A stretch of 64,000 nucleotides of DNA from Wyeomyia smithii (taxonomy: Eukaryota > Arthropoda > Insecta > Diptera > Culicidae), in NCBI RefSeq assembly GCF_029784165.1, contig NC_073696.1, positions 88,899,381 to 88,963,380 on the forward strand, written 5' to 3'. The translations under genes and the position numbers were made by a program. The stretch's first letter is position 1. Each line of letters starts with the position of its first letter. The notes under the pieces are model-generated. The model saw only the letters and a program-made list of their open reading frames with translations. It was not told the origin of the DNA and ran no database searches. Positions 47,758 through 58,750 of this stretch are shown piece by piece.

Positions 47758-47760
47758 ATG

Positions 47761-48375
47761 TACACGCAAAAGTTCGAGCTTTAATTAACCAATATGTCCT
47801 CTCAAAATGCACAATGATTACTCTGACTTCACACAAAAAAATGTGTGATATGCGTTACGCAACAGTTGTACATTGAATCCATTGACAGAAATCGAAATCA
47901 AAACGATGGACCATCCCTAGCAGCCATTAGCGATCTTTTTTTGCCAAAGAATTAGCTGACGCGCTGATGACGGTAGCGTAGAACTGAATGCTTATGAAAA
48001 AAAAAACAAAGTCATAGTTAAATGCGTGTTGTTTTGAACAAATCTAATGTCTTTTGAATTGTTAATGATTCAATGATGTTTCTAAATGTTCGGAATTATA
48101 CATCAATCAGATAATATTTCCATTCATTTAGTTAGTACCCAACCTATCAGTTTTGACTGTTCTACCTCAAAGGCTGGTATAGCCTGCTGAACACAAACTG
48201 ATACTTTATAAGTGTAGTGGTTTGGACGCCTAATACATTCAAAATACGCTAGGTCATCAAATGTGTCATGTCTTGTACTACAAACATTCGTTGTACAGGT
48301 TTCAATCTTAATCATTGGGTGTGCTAATTCCGCACAATATTGACGTGGTTTCGCACTGTTCAACTTTTGAGTGTA
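47761..48375. mobile_element. TIR element, ACACGCAAAAGTT family, copy 2
   Basis: Starts TACACGCAAAAGTTCGAGC and ends CAACTTTTGAGTGTA. Subterminal TGTCCTCTCAAAATGCAC matches, inverted, the right end of copy 1 at about 4490-4530. GTTACGCAACAGTTGTACATTG matches inverted sequence at about 4435-4460. About 615 bp, non-coding. Confidence 0.6.
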
Positions 48376-49556
48376 TGTTGAAAAGTATCAACTTTAGGTA
48401 TTCTGATTAAATAAAGCCATTAATAAGTTTTTCCATTAGTTTCAACGTAAACGACAGATAGCTAATTAGGTTATATGATTGGTTAGACTCGTTTTAACCT
48501 TTTTCGTGGGTTTATCGAACTTCCCGCCAACTTTGTAGGATATGTTTCAACCGCAAACTAGCACCAAACAATTCAGATACCTAAAGAGGAAGTTGAACAT
48601 CCTGTGCTCACTTGAACAATGACAGGAAGGATTGCATCATTACCTGGTGATTTATATGGCTCAGACATACTTATTTCCTATGAGTAAAACTACGACTTTG
48701 CTAGATCCTGAATGTGATCTGTGGTCATATTTTGTCTAGTTGCAATATCATCGGGTACGTTGAAATCATATATGCTGGTACTTTCGGATTAGGAATGCGT
48801 TATTATATTGGAGTACTTTGTTACGTTTGTTCAACAGAGTTCTTTCAGAACTAGTCAAGGTCCTAAGAAGTGATTTGTTAAACATTCAAATATTTGACAA
48901 AAAGTTGTCAAATAAAATTATACACTTAGCTCTTATAACTCGAAATTTCGAAAATGTCATATTTCGCCACATGTCATGAAACTCAAACTTTCTATTTGAA
49001 TTTTGTCATATTTGATCTAGAGATTTTTCTTCGGGCATGTTGTTAAACATATCTGTTTCAATTTTATATTCTATAAATCGACTTTCTGTATTTTTCTCCG
49101 TGCACATCAACTGCAGTACAAAAAAAAATAACTGTTGACTATAGAAATATTGTTGTACATGTTAGTAAATTTATTAAATGACTTTTTGATACAAAGAATG
49201 CGAAAAAGCTTATATTGGTTAACCATTTCGTTACTCAAATATGTTTTTTTTAATTCAATGACTTTTTCACTTGGCGGCCATGTCCTGAAAAAAATAAAAT
49301 TTATGCGATTTCATGAAACCAAACGATTCCAACAGAAGACTTCTTTATGGAAACCCACCACCTTCATCCGTGCACGACCAATTCGGTTGACCACCGGAAA
49401 GAATATAGACACCCATTAATTTCCTCTTATTTATTATTCAACGTGCGCAAAACTGGGCTCAATTTTGTTTTAATAATAGTTCAAATCACGTATCACGCCA
49501 ATTTTACTGGCCATACTTATATTCTTTTCCTCTTTCGCTTCTCGCATCGTTCACAG
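48376..49556. other. Intron stretch before the last dpr exon
   Basis: No gene or clear repeat. It ends in a pyrimidine-rich tract (TATTCTTTTCCTCTTTCGCTT) and TTCACAG acceptor. Confidence 0.5.
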
Positions 49557-49681
49557 GTGAAAACCCGGCGGCCATGCAGCACGGTGACCACGGTAATGCC
49601 GTCCTGGCTGCTGCCCACCTCCACTTACTGGCGACAATTGTAACATATCACGTCATTAATTCGTTATTATGTGCTCATTAA
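49557..49681 (+). CDS. dpr13: dpr-family gene, last coding exon with GPI-type tail
   Basis: 125 bp. The split codon G|GT gives Gly of GENPAAMQHG, the conserved short linker after Ig2 in Dpr13-like proteins. A hydrophobic tail of about 30 residues follows (AVLAAAHLHLLATIVTYHV) and then TAA (49679-49681). A C-terminal hydrophobic stretch without a cytoplasmic domain fits GPI anchoring at the neuronal surface. The five exons together give 208 codons plus stop with no frame break. The hydrophobic tail diverges quickly within this family, so its assignment rests on frame, position and the linker. Confidence 0.88.
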
Positions 49682-51300
49682 AAGTGTACCCGCAAAAACA
49701 TGAAATCGTGCAGCCCAATCTGCATCTGGAAGAAGAAAATGACAGGTGCGGCTGTAAAACGTAAATCATTTTTTAAACACTTCGGTTCGAGCAAACCAAA
49801 CAACCCAATATTTTCTCCCACCCACAACTTTTCACAGGAGGATGCGATGTCGAACGGTGATTCTGGTATGGGCGGTATAAATAATCTGTGAACATCGCTG
49901 CAGGTGCAAAGACACCATGAGATATGGTAATGACAATTGCAAACATAAATCATGTGTACCAAGCAGGAGAAAATCCCTTGCCACATAACGTGGCAAAAAA
50001 CGCGAGAAGAGAAAAAAGTTGTTCGAATCGGAAATTCACAACGGAACCCATAACGATTACACCACCCCCAAATAGCAAATGACTGAGCGGGTTAAAAAAT
50101 ATTTTGAACTGATATTTGAATATTAGTTTGAAAATTAGTTTGAAAATTAGTTTGAACACTTAGATCACAGGTTTAACCCACATTTTATGAGCTACAGCTG
50201 CACATACAATCAAAGGTCCGTTTCAATCAGAATATGATTTCCATACCAAAATAATCTGTTTCGCACAGTAAAAAGGGATTTTTTTTGCAACTGTATCAAA
50301 TAGTAAGTATTTGATTCGCTTAGTTGACTGCTAATGCAAACCCAATTTCCTAAACCAGTACAACACCAGTACTGCATCAGCTCTCCAGCTTAGTTAGGAG
50401 CTCTGAGCCTGTATATACCAATTGGTTTTTTTTTTTTTGCAAATGTAGCATAAAACAATAATGTGAAACAAAAAGAAACTAAAGCAAACTGCACAACTAT
50501 CAATCAAACCGTACAGTACGAAGTGCTGCTCTCCGCTCCACCACAGCTGTGGATTTTGATCCATCAAAATAGAAAAATCTCTTAGTAATTGTTACTCACC
50601 TTGGATGGAAACTGTATAGAAGTAAAACTAACACGGTCGGCCACTTATGACAGGAGTTAGTCAACTCGGCACTAAAATATATATGAGCATCTTTCTACGA
50701 AGCTACGGGATTCTTTTACTCCTATTCTCCACTTTAAACTACAAAACATTATCCCAAACCAACTGTTGTAAAAACATACAAGAAAAAACAAAATGGAAAT
50801 TGTAGCTTCCGTAGTGGAAAGACAACTGTTGAATAAACTGAAGGTAGGATTAGTTAAATGAAAACAGTCAGCTGAGCGGCAGCGGTAAAAACTGCATCGA
50901 TGTCTGCCGTAGATTAATTTAATTAATTAAACTAAAGCGAGCAAAACCTATCTACGTAAGTGTAAAATTGTAAATACGAATGTCGGTGTAAAATAAAATT
51001 GGAAAAAAATACAATTGGACAAAATGTTACGTTACCCTGACCGAATGTACATTAATGTTCACCAGTTGGCAACAAGAACCAGCAGTATAAACAAAACACA
51101 ATACACCGAATCGATTCAATGTTGGATTATCGAGAATGATAATGGATACGATGCAACAAGCATAATTTATAAAAGAAAACAAACCAAGCAAAAAAATGAA
51201 TAACACACAAACATCCATACACACAGACACACAGACACACACACACATACACACAGATACGAACATGAAACTCTCGTTTTAATAAAAATATATTTGGATT
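49682..51300 (+). other. Probable dpr 3' untranslated region
   Basis: AT-rich sequence downstream of the stop has candidate poly(A) signals AATAAA at 50992-50997 and 51281-51286. It contains a short tandem repeat (AAAATTAGTTTG units, 50121-50156) and a CA-rich microsatellite (51201-51258). The true end cannot be fixed from sequence alone. Confidence 0.45.
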
Positions 51301-52235
51301 AAAAATAGACAATCTGTTTTTTCTCTGTTGTTAGTTTGATATCACATTCCAATTAATTTGATCTTCCAGCTGATGGTAAGTTATGGCTCGCAGCCGGTGT
51401 GGTAAATTATTCGCTCAATAACCAAATGGTTTGAAATCGATACATAATTGTGCCCTGAGGAATGAATGGAATATACAAAAAAAAATCAAACATCCGAAGC
51501 CTTCGTGCCCGAGGGGTTAGCCTTCGTGTTATCATTAAAGTAATTGTCAATCAATCTTACTGATTATATTTTTGTGGTGACGACCTGTCGTTATCGGTCC
51601 ACTATCCAATTTGAAATACGTTTTCTCATTACTCTTTTTTTAGAGGTTTTTTTTCGCAAGGTCATTTACTAAAATTAACAAGTTAAAAGAGGGAGAAATT
51701 TTTGAAAATTTATCTGATTCAGCATCCTAGCCTAGCCGAAGCGATACGAAGACAATATAAGTTTCTTAAAACACTAAATCATGAAAATTATCTAATATTG
51801 GGCTTTAAAGCAATCAAATCAAAAAATTTTTTTTTGTCAGCTAGGTTTGAGTTTAGACCAACTTGCTTGCCCGTCACGTTGGAAAAATATTTCAGACATT
51901 AGTTGCTCCTTTCGCATCGGATTGATGAATGACGAAAATGCACTTGGCGGAGGGTTTACAGAGGGCTTCTTTCGTGAGCCTGTGCGCAAGGGCCAGTACG
52001 GATCCGCAAGGTGACACCTGCAGCATCTGTTCTTCATGTTAGGGGCGGCTCAAACAGCGTCTGATTCGGAGCGGACTGTTGAAATATAAAATGCGGTGTC
52101 TCTAGTAGCTCTAGTAAGGCAGCACGCCGAAAAATTAAAAACTATGAACAATCAGGAATTGAAGACGAACCGGAACAAGCGGCAACGTACTAGGCAACGA
52201 AATAAGGTCGACGATTGGAATTAGCTAGAATTCCG
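51301..52235. other. Intergenic stretch, nothing firm
   Basis: AT-rich to about 51900, then more GC-rich. The GC-rich part may be the 5' portion of the decayed LINE that follows. Confidence 0.35.
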
Positions 52236-54200
52236 CCAGCGATGCGTCAACTTCGCAGCTTCCCGAGGACTGGTAGTCCGAAGTACCTTCTTTTCTCGAA
52301 AGGGCACCCACTAATCCACCTGGAAATCACCTGTCCAACATACAGCAAACCGAATCGACGGCCGATTTTTCTCAGACCTACCTAGTTTGCGCCCCAAACT
52401 GTCGACCGCGACATCGCCGAGCCCTGCGGCAGAAGCGGAGCAGGAGTCAGAGAACCAGCAGCCATGCTTGTCATTCTACTCAGTATGTGGAAAGAGCGGA
52501 GAAAAAAAATCACCACGCACTCCTCTTCCAGTATGTGCCTGCGTGCAGCAATGCTTTCACCACACTGTTTTTTTTTTCTGCACTCCGAAGTGTCTCTAAA
52601 CCAGTTACAGAGATACAAACACACTTTCAGCTCACCCCACATCTGAGAGAAACAAGAGGGATGAATCACTCTAAAGAAAAAACGAAGAAGTACACCATAG
52701 TGTACACTGGCGAGAAAACAATTTTCCAAAAGTGTAGTCCTCGTACAGGGACACAGCAACAACGAATTCGACATAAGTAAACTCGACCGGCACGAGCAAC
52801 TCAGTCCATAGTACACCACAATTCATTGTCTCTCAAGAGAGAGATTTCAGATTCCATTACGGTGCTTTTTGGAAGCTCGCCAAATACACATGGTTCGTCG
52901 TTCTTGTGTAGCATGTGCGTTGATTCGCTTTCCAGTGTGAGAGCACTTGTTTTCGCAGTGAAAGATATTCTCCTACACTGAGAACTCCTACATATTTTCT
53001 AAGGAGAAAAGACAAGCCTGCCAGCAACAGATGACAGAGTACCAGCCCTCGATGTTCTTGAAGTTCTGAGTGAGATCGGGAAACTGAAGAACAACAAAGC
53101 TGCAGGCAAAGATGGACTTCCGAGCGAACTATTTAAACATGGGAGATGTGCGCTGGCAGCAATGGGTCATTTCCAGGATTTGTGAATAGTAAAAACTGCC
53201 TGACAAGTGGATGGAGGGAGTCGTCTGCCCCATCCACAAGAAAGGCGACAAGCTGGAGTGCCGCAACTACTGGGAGCCCGTGCCACCACATACCAGATCT
53301 TCTCAATCCGACAGATCTTACAGAAATGTTACGAGTACAACGTGCCCACACATCATTTCTTCATCGATTTTATGGCAATCTATGATACAGTCGATCGAGA
53401 ACAGCTATGGCAGATCCTGCACGACAACGGATTTTTGGATGAACTGATTCGATTGATCAAGGCCACCATGGCGCAAGTGATATGCTTACGCACGATTAAA
53501 AGCCGAAGCCGGACGAATTAGACTGTGAATAAATGCATCGAAAACAAAATATATGTGAGCTAGAGGCTCCAAGGAGTACAACGTCAGCCTCCCAACTCAA
53601 GTCTCTGTAGACGGCGATGAGCTTGAGGTAGCCGAAGAGTTCGTGTATTTGGGGTCACTGGTTACCATCGCCAATAACGCCAGCAAAGAGATCAAGAGAC
53701 GCATCCAGGCTGGAAGTTGTGCCTACTTTCCACTTCAGAAGACACTTCGATCGAGTCGATCGACGACGCACGAAGTTGACGCTGTACAAAACCCTGATAA
53801 GACCGGTAGTCCCCTACGAAATCGAGACAACATCTGGCTGGCTTCTCGCGGAGGACCTTAACGCTCTAGGAGTGTTTAATCGTAAGGTGCTGGGAACCAT
53901 CTACGGTGGAGTACGGACGGACGACGGAGAATACGACGGCGCATGAACCATGAGCTGCACGCGCTGCTTGAAGAGAATAGGTTGCGGTGGACCGGTCACG
54001 TCGCAAGAATGCCGGACGACAACCCTGTGAAATCACTACTCTTCAGCAACCACCAGAAACAGAGGAGCGCAGCGTGCACGATGGCTCGACCAGATCGAAA
54101 GAGTTTTACGAGTGATGAGACGCCTGGGAAACTGAGGAAACACAGCCCAAAACCGAGCAACATGGCGACAACTTCTTGACACAGCACGAGCCACCACGGC
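52236..54200 (+). pseudogene. Decayed RTE-like LINE
   Basis: Fragments follow LINE order. The endonuclease piece (52236-52400) reads VNFAASRGLVVRSTFF then TWKSP...NRIDG. The reverse transcriptase start at 53043-53150 reads ALDVLEVLSEIGKLKNNKAA followed by GKDGLPSEL. Then come LPDKWMEGVVCPIHKKGDK, motif A FIDFMAIYDTVDRE (about 53362-53400), FVYLGSLVT (about 53640), RLRWTGHVARMPDDN (about 53970) and the W-DQIE...W-R-LLDTA tail (54085-54180). The catalytic Y/FADD region is lost, there are many stops and frame changes, and 52420-53030 contains unaligned sequence. The RTE-like assignment rests on these motifs. Confidence 0.75.
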
Positions 54201-54235
54201 TCTTGTCTGATTAATCGTCATCATCAAACATCTGA

Positions 54236-55460
54236 CACAACTGAACCTGAAGGACTTGTATGCAGCACAGCAGCTGCTATACGAAGCAGCCTTCGAGTTG
54301 TTTTTGGATATCGTCATCGTATCGGACCCACAACGCATCACTTTCAGAATCGGGAAATGGGTTGAGAATATGTAGATCTAATATGGCGGTCATATAGACG
54401 ACGAGAAGATTCCCGGTTCAGGGGATTGTGTCAACCTCAAACGAACGAAACGCGGTGGCCAAGATGAATGGAGTATTATATGGTGGCTGTTATGCTCCGC
54501 CATGTTGATTGATAGGTTCACCCAGATGGTTGATTGAATAACCACGGACCTGACGGGCCTAACACCGTTAGTGGTGGCGAACGACTTCAACGCTTGAGTT
54601 ATTGAGGGGGTTAGTCGCTGTACGATCTAGAGAAGCTGTATCTTGTGTGCTTTAACAAAGCTCAACCTAGATCTGGTCAACATTGAGACCAGAACATTCA
54701 GCGAGAATGGTGCGAAGTCGATCTACGACGTGACGTTCTCCTGTCTAGGACTAACCCCGAGCTAGAGGGTAGACTACAGCGACGACTAGTCAATTTGCTA
54801 TAGTATTGCCCAAAACGTAACACAATAAGCGACGGGTGAAGTCAACACTCCAACAATTCGCGGATGAAAAACATCGCAGCTCGTTGTCATGGTATTCGGG
54901 GAAGTATTGAGAAGAGAGCGCCTTTGAGGGCAATCAACTCCGCCCGAGTGCTGACCAATTAGTTACTCAACTATCGCGGGCGTGCCTCCGTACAGAACGA
55001 AGGATACAACGTGCGCGAACCGAAGAACGTAGGCCTAAGCGCCTGTAGCATTCGGATCTGCAAGATCGGTCTGGTGATTCGGCTTCCGGAATAGTTTACG
55101 CTAAATGATATTTTCTTCGTCACCAAGACGGTGGATGTAGAACTTCAGGCAAGAGAGATGCGTTCAATAGCGCCAGTCAGGAGTCCATAACGCACACACT
55201 AAGGGCATCCTCGTACCGGTACTACTAAGATTTTGGAAAATTACTCTGGAGAATCGAGTACAAGTTTACTACACGAAGAAAGGTCAGAAGTGCGTCAGAA
55301 TAACTGCAGGAGCACCACAAGGTTTCATCCCGGGCCGTCGTTGTGGAATATCATTTATGACGGGATGTTGAACCTAAAGCACCCTGTGGAAGTTATAGTC
55401 GACGATTTTGCAACTTTAGTGACGCCTCAATTCACCTACACGCCAGTAATATCAATCTGC
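54236..55460 (+). pseudogene. Decayed R1-like LINE (endonuclease and reverse transcriptase)
   Basis: It starts with LNLKDLYAAQQLLYEAAFEL and DIVIVSDPQR, the N-terminus of R1-type endonucleases. Then come VVANDFNA (about 54570) and LDLVNIETRTF...DVTFSC (about 54667-54740). The reverse transcriptase piece reads RITAGAPQGFIPGPSLWNII (about 55290-55360), with the usual SILGP altered, then a damaged FADD region (VDDFATL). The RT front half and the C-terminus are not recognisable. It lies 36 bases after the RTE-like tail in the same direction. Confidence 0.65.
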
Positions 55461-57280
55461 CAATCTTCAGGTCTATGGATGTCCATGGGCTTTTCGATTA
55501 ACACAAATAGAACACAAATTCACATATTAGACTCCAGTAGTTCTTCCGTTCTGTTATTGGTAGGCACAGCCTTCATGCTACCAGTAATGTTAATAGCATG
55601 AGGTTGGTGAACTTCGTTGCAGCCACGCTGAAGCAATCTGAAGCACATTCTTTTAACGAAAAAATATCCGGAAACACACATGGCAATACTCTGGTGGCGA
55701 AGCCTACTCTCAGATTGGCACTATTTTGTTTAACGGTCGGCAACCCGGCGTTTGACTCACCAAAAAGTTGATACATCTTAGAACAATTCGCGCCCGGCCA
55801 AGAAATACAAGTCAAGTATTTCGAGGACGATAGAGTTTGACATTGCTTGGTTGTCAGTTGACGGAGTTACACTTGAAGCAGATTTGTGGTCTTGGTTGGA
55901 CACCTGAAGGAACAGTGCAGTGGAGCAGCATCCATGATACGGTCAGCAAAGCCGTATTCACAAGGGCCAATCCCTTAGACCGCCCTTTTTTTGAGGTGGC
56001 GGGGAGATCTGCTAACAGACACCTGAGAAGAGAACTCAGAGTGTGGGGATGAGACTAGGGGAGATGGGGTATTTACACTCCCCAGACACCTACTTATACC
56101 AGAAACCTACTGTTGCAATAGACGTTTACTATAATATTCTTCATTAAAGCTGCAAAAAATGTCTTTTAATAACAGCTGCCTGGTTTGTTAACGTTTTCAT
56201 AGGAAATGGCTTTACCAAAAATTGTACTGACATCACACTTTCCGAGCGAAAATAATCAGATTTTCGATGAACGGGTAGGATAAGAATGTAACCCTTTAAT
56301 AATGTAACCCTTTGATGATAGCAGCGATACCGAAAGTAGAGCGGCGGGTATTCTAACTAAAACTATAAAAACAAGTATCGCTGCAATGATAACTCCCGTA
56401 GATTAGCCTCCTAGCGGACTAATTCTTTTGAAGGTTTAAGTCTTCACTATAAGTAAAGTTACTAGTTCAAAGTTGAAGATGCAGGAGTTAACGCAAAATC
56501 TTTCTTGCAACATTGCCCAATCAGAGCAGGACACGTCTGGGAATGCGTTCGGAGTCTTAGTAAAATAGGTTCGATAGAGAAAGCCTGATATTAGGGACTT
56601 CATTCTTGTGACACCTTTAAGACAGCGAAGATAGCAACTGTATAAATCCGTTTTGAGTCAGAAGACTCGTAAGCATACCGAGAGTTAAATAGTTTAAAAA
56701 AAAAAGTTTAAGTTTAAAAGTTTAAAAAAAAAAGTGAGATGAGACGAATCGAATATGGATTTTTATAGCGGAAACTAATCAAAAATTTTCGAGTTTAGGT
56801 TTTTGCATTGTTGTGCGATAGTGCCACAGATATTACCGTAGCCTTAGCGTAGGCTACTCGATAGGTAACAACCTAAGATTATAACCAATTGGTAACGTAC
56901 TAAGAACGTGTGTTTTCGCCTGAAGAACCTTCAGGCGAAGGTTTTTATTTTGGGCTCGACCAGGTACGATTTATCCGTGACGAACACCAATCCCCCGCGC
57001 CCTGCCACCGGCGCTAGACACGTGTTGGCTCTGAGTCGTTCCTTGGCGGTTCCCAAGTCGAACGAGGTCCACGTGGGAACCTGTTACCGTATCGTCATCA
57101 CTCATTGGCGGAGATCACCGACAGACGACCCTCCGGAAAGGAATTGTGCCAGAAAAATAGCGTGAGCCACGGGGTGAGTGGTTCCTCGGAAGCCACCGAG
57201 TCGAACTAGGCCCGCATGTTGATCCAGCCGTCAGCGGAAATCAACGGCGCCCGATGCGACGTCGAAGGCTAAGCCACCAT
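55461..57280. other. Mixed decayed DNA before the LTR element
   Basis: No gene recognised. 55600-56100 may be further degenerate retroelement. 56908-57280 is GC-richer and begins with a perfect 11-bp hairpin (TTCGCCTGAAG AAC CTTCAGGCGAA, 56915-56939). The LTR retrotransposon is inserted at its right edge. Confidence 0.35.
56915..56939. repeat. Perfect 11-bp hairpin
   Basis: Stem TTCGCCTGAAG with CTTCAGGCGAA and a 3-base loop AAC. No U-tract terminator role is implied in this context. Confidence 0.8.
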
Positions 57281-57726
57281 TGTAACGAAACAGGTAAGAT
57301 CGATCCAATTTACAATCAGAATAACGTGCACGTTTAGGGCGATAGGAATAGTCAGTAAAATAAACAGGGTTATGCTCAGAAGACTTATTGAACCATTTTA
57401 ACTACCTGTTGGTTGAGCGGGAAAAGATTCACTAGTATCAGGTTTTGGTTTCCGCGGTTTTCTTTCGCGATTTTGTGATTTTGGTAATCCTTACCTGACC
57501 TGCCCTGAGAGGACTAGCCGGGCCGGGAATTGAACACGCCTTTCCGCAGTACGGTTTCTTCGTACTGGCGCTTAAGCGGAGGGGTTTTCAAAAGGGTAGT
57601 TGCGTGAGGAGTTTGCCGATTTTGCGGACATAGTTAGAAAAAGTCAGCCGTAAAAATAACTATGATTTAGTGGCTTTAGCTGCCGAGTTTCTACTTCTTC
57701 GCTTCGCAAGCTACCAAACTGTTACA
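57281..57726 (+). repeat. 5' LTR, 446 bp
   Basis: Begins TGTAAC and ends GTTACA, a perfect 6-bp inverted pair with TG...CA ends, three bases before the primer-binding site. AATAAA at 57359-57364 could serve as poly(A) signal. Without the 3' copy the ends rest on this logic alone. Confidence 0.8.
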
Positions 57727-57729
57727 TTT

Positions 57730-57747
57730 TGGCGCCCAACGTGGGGC
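57730..57747 (+). other. Primer-binding site, tRNA-Lys type
   Basis: TGGCGCCCAACGTGGGGC, which as I recall is the 18-base complement of the 3' end of a lysine tRNA and a common primer site in retroelements. Its place just after the LTR supports the LTR border. Confidence 0.85.
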
Positions 57748-58042
57748 TCGAAAACTTAGATCTCTCTTATTTGTTGATTTTTCCTATTATTAACCTCTAA
57801 TTAGAGGGCTTTGAGTTTAGTTTTATTATTATCTTGTATTACCTTTTTAGAATTAGAATTAAGCATTTCCTTTGAAGGAAAGGAGTTTTTTTCTCGATTT
57901 TAAGTACAGTTTCATTTATTTTAGTTACATAATACGCTTATTCCTGTTTTCCGCCTATCATTTCCATTATACTTCCCAAAAAAAAAAAAAAAACCGATCA
58001 AGAAAATATTTTTACAGTAGCCAGAACAATTTGGCATCCACA

Positions 58043-58750
58043 ATGTATGATTATAAGGCAGATGACTTAGAAGGTGATGAAATTCTATACGAGTTGGAGA
58101 TTAGAGGTCAGTGCATGAATGAAAACCTATCTATTGCTCAGCTTAGGAGAGATTTGCGTCATTGGTTGAAGCATGACAGGACAAATAATCCAACATACGC
58201 AACAGATCTGTTAATTGAGGATGAATTGCAGACGATTACCCCGAAGTTAAAGGAACTGAAACAATTAATTTCTATTCGCCCGACCAGTAAGGCTCGGTCG
58301 CGATTAATCCATTTGAGGAATCGAATTTCTCGCGCTAATGCTTCAGACCAGATCGCATCAAGTACGAGATTAAAGTTGTTAAATGAAGTAGAGATCCTTT
58401 TAAGTCAGTATTTCGGTTATGGCTCGGTATCGATACCTGCTAGTTGCCGGCAGATAACAACCAATGAAGAACAAACATCGACGCGCGTATCTGAAGATGT
58501 AAACCCTTCAAATATTGTGATAAGAGACGGAAACTTTTTTGTACTAGACCCGTCGTTGGTCAATTTCCATGCAAACAATTTAGTGAATTTCCCCCCATTC
58601 GGCTTTCCAAGACAAAGTAATTTGGCGAATGTAGGCCGCGTACCCATGCGTTTTCCTGCACAGGTTCTCGAAGTGAATAGTTCAGCCTTGGCCTCGGCGG
58701 TGCGAGAGGCAAACAGTGAGTCGGACGCAGGATCAGGAAACAATCAGTAA
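58043..58750 (+). CDS. LTR element gag, N-terminal ORF (235 aa)
   Basis: The first open frame after the leader, starting at ATG 58043 (MYDYKADDLEGDEILYELEI). It is 235 codons, rich in charged helices (residues about 20-120) with a Ser/Asn-rich tail, and no domain can be named. The upstream part of the open frame from 57872 is AT-rich leader and probably untranslated. It overlaps the next frame (open from 58677), which lacks an ATG. Either a +1 ribosomal shift or a one-base mutation would join the two into one Gag. It would build the particle matrix. Confidence 0.6.
   Translation: MYDYKADDLEGDEILYELEIRGQCMNENLSIAQLRRDLRHWLKHDRTNNPTYATDLLIEDELQTITPKLKELKQLISIRPTSKARSRLIHLRNRISRANASDQIASSTRLKLLNEVEILLSQYFGYGSVSIPASCRQITTNEEQTSTRVSEDVNPSNIVIRDGNFFVLDPSLVNFHANNLVNFPPFGFPRQSNLANVGRVPMRFPAQVLEVNSSALASAVREANSESDAGSGNNQ

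Noticed and set aside
52387..52780. Zinc-finger-like words (VCGKSGEK, YTGEK)
   Set aside because: No C2H2 spacing is complete and the words lie in different frames, inside decayed LINE sequence.
57872..58042. Upstream extension of the gag N-terminal frame
   Set aside because: The residues are Phe/Tyr/Ile-rich translations of an AT-rich leader with a poly-A run. The ATG at 58043 is the more plausible start.
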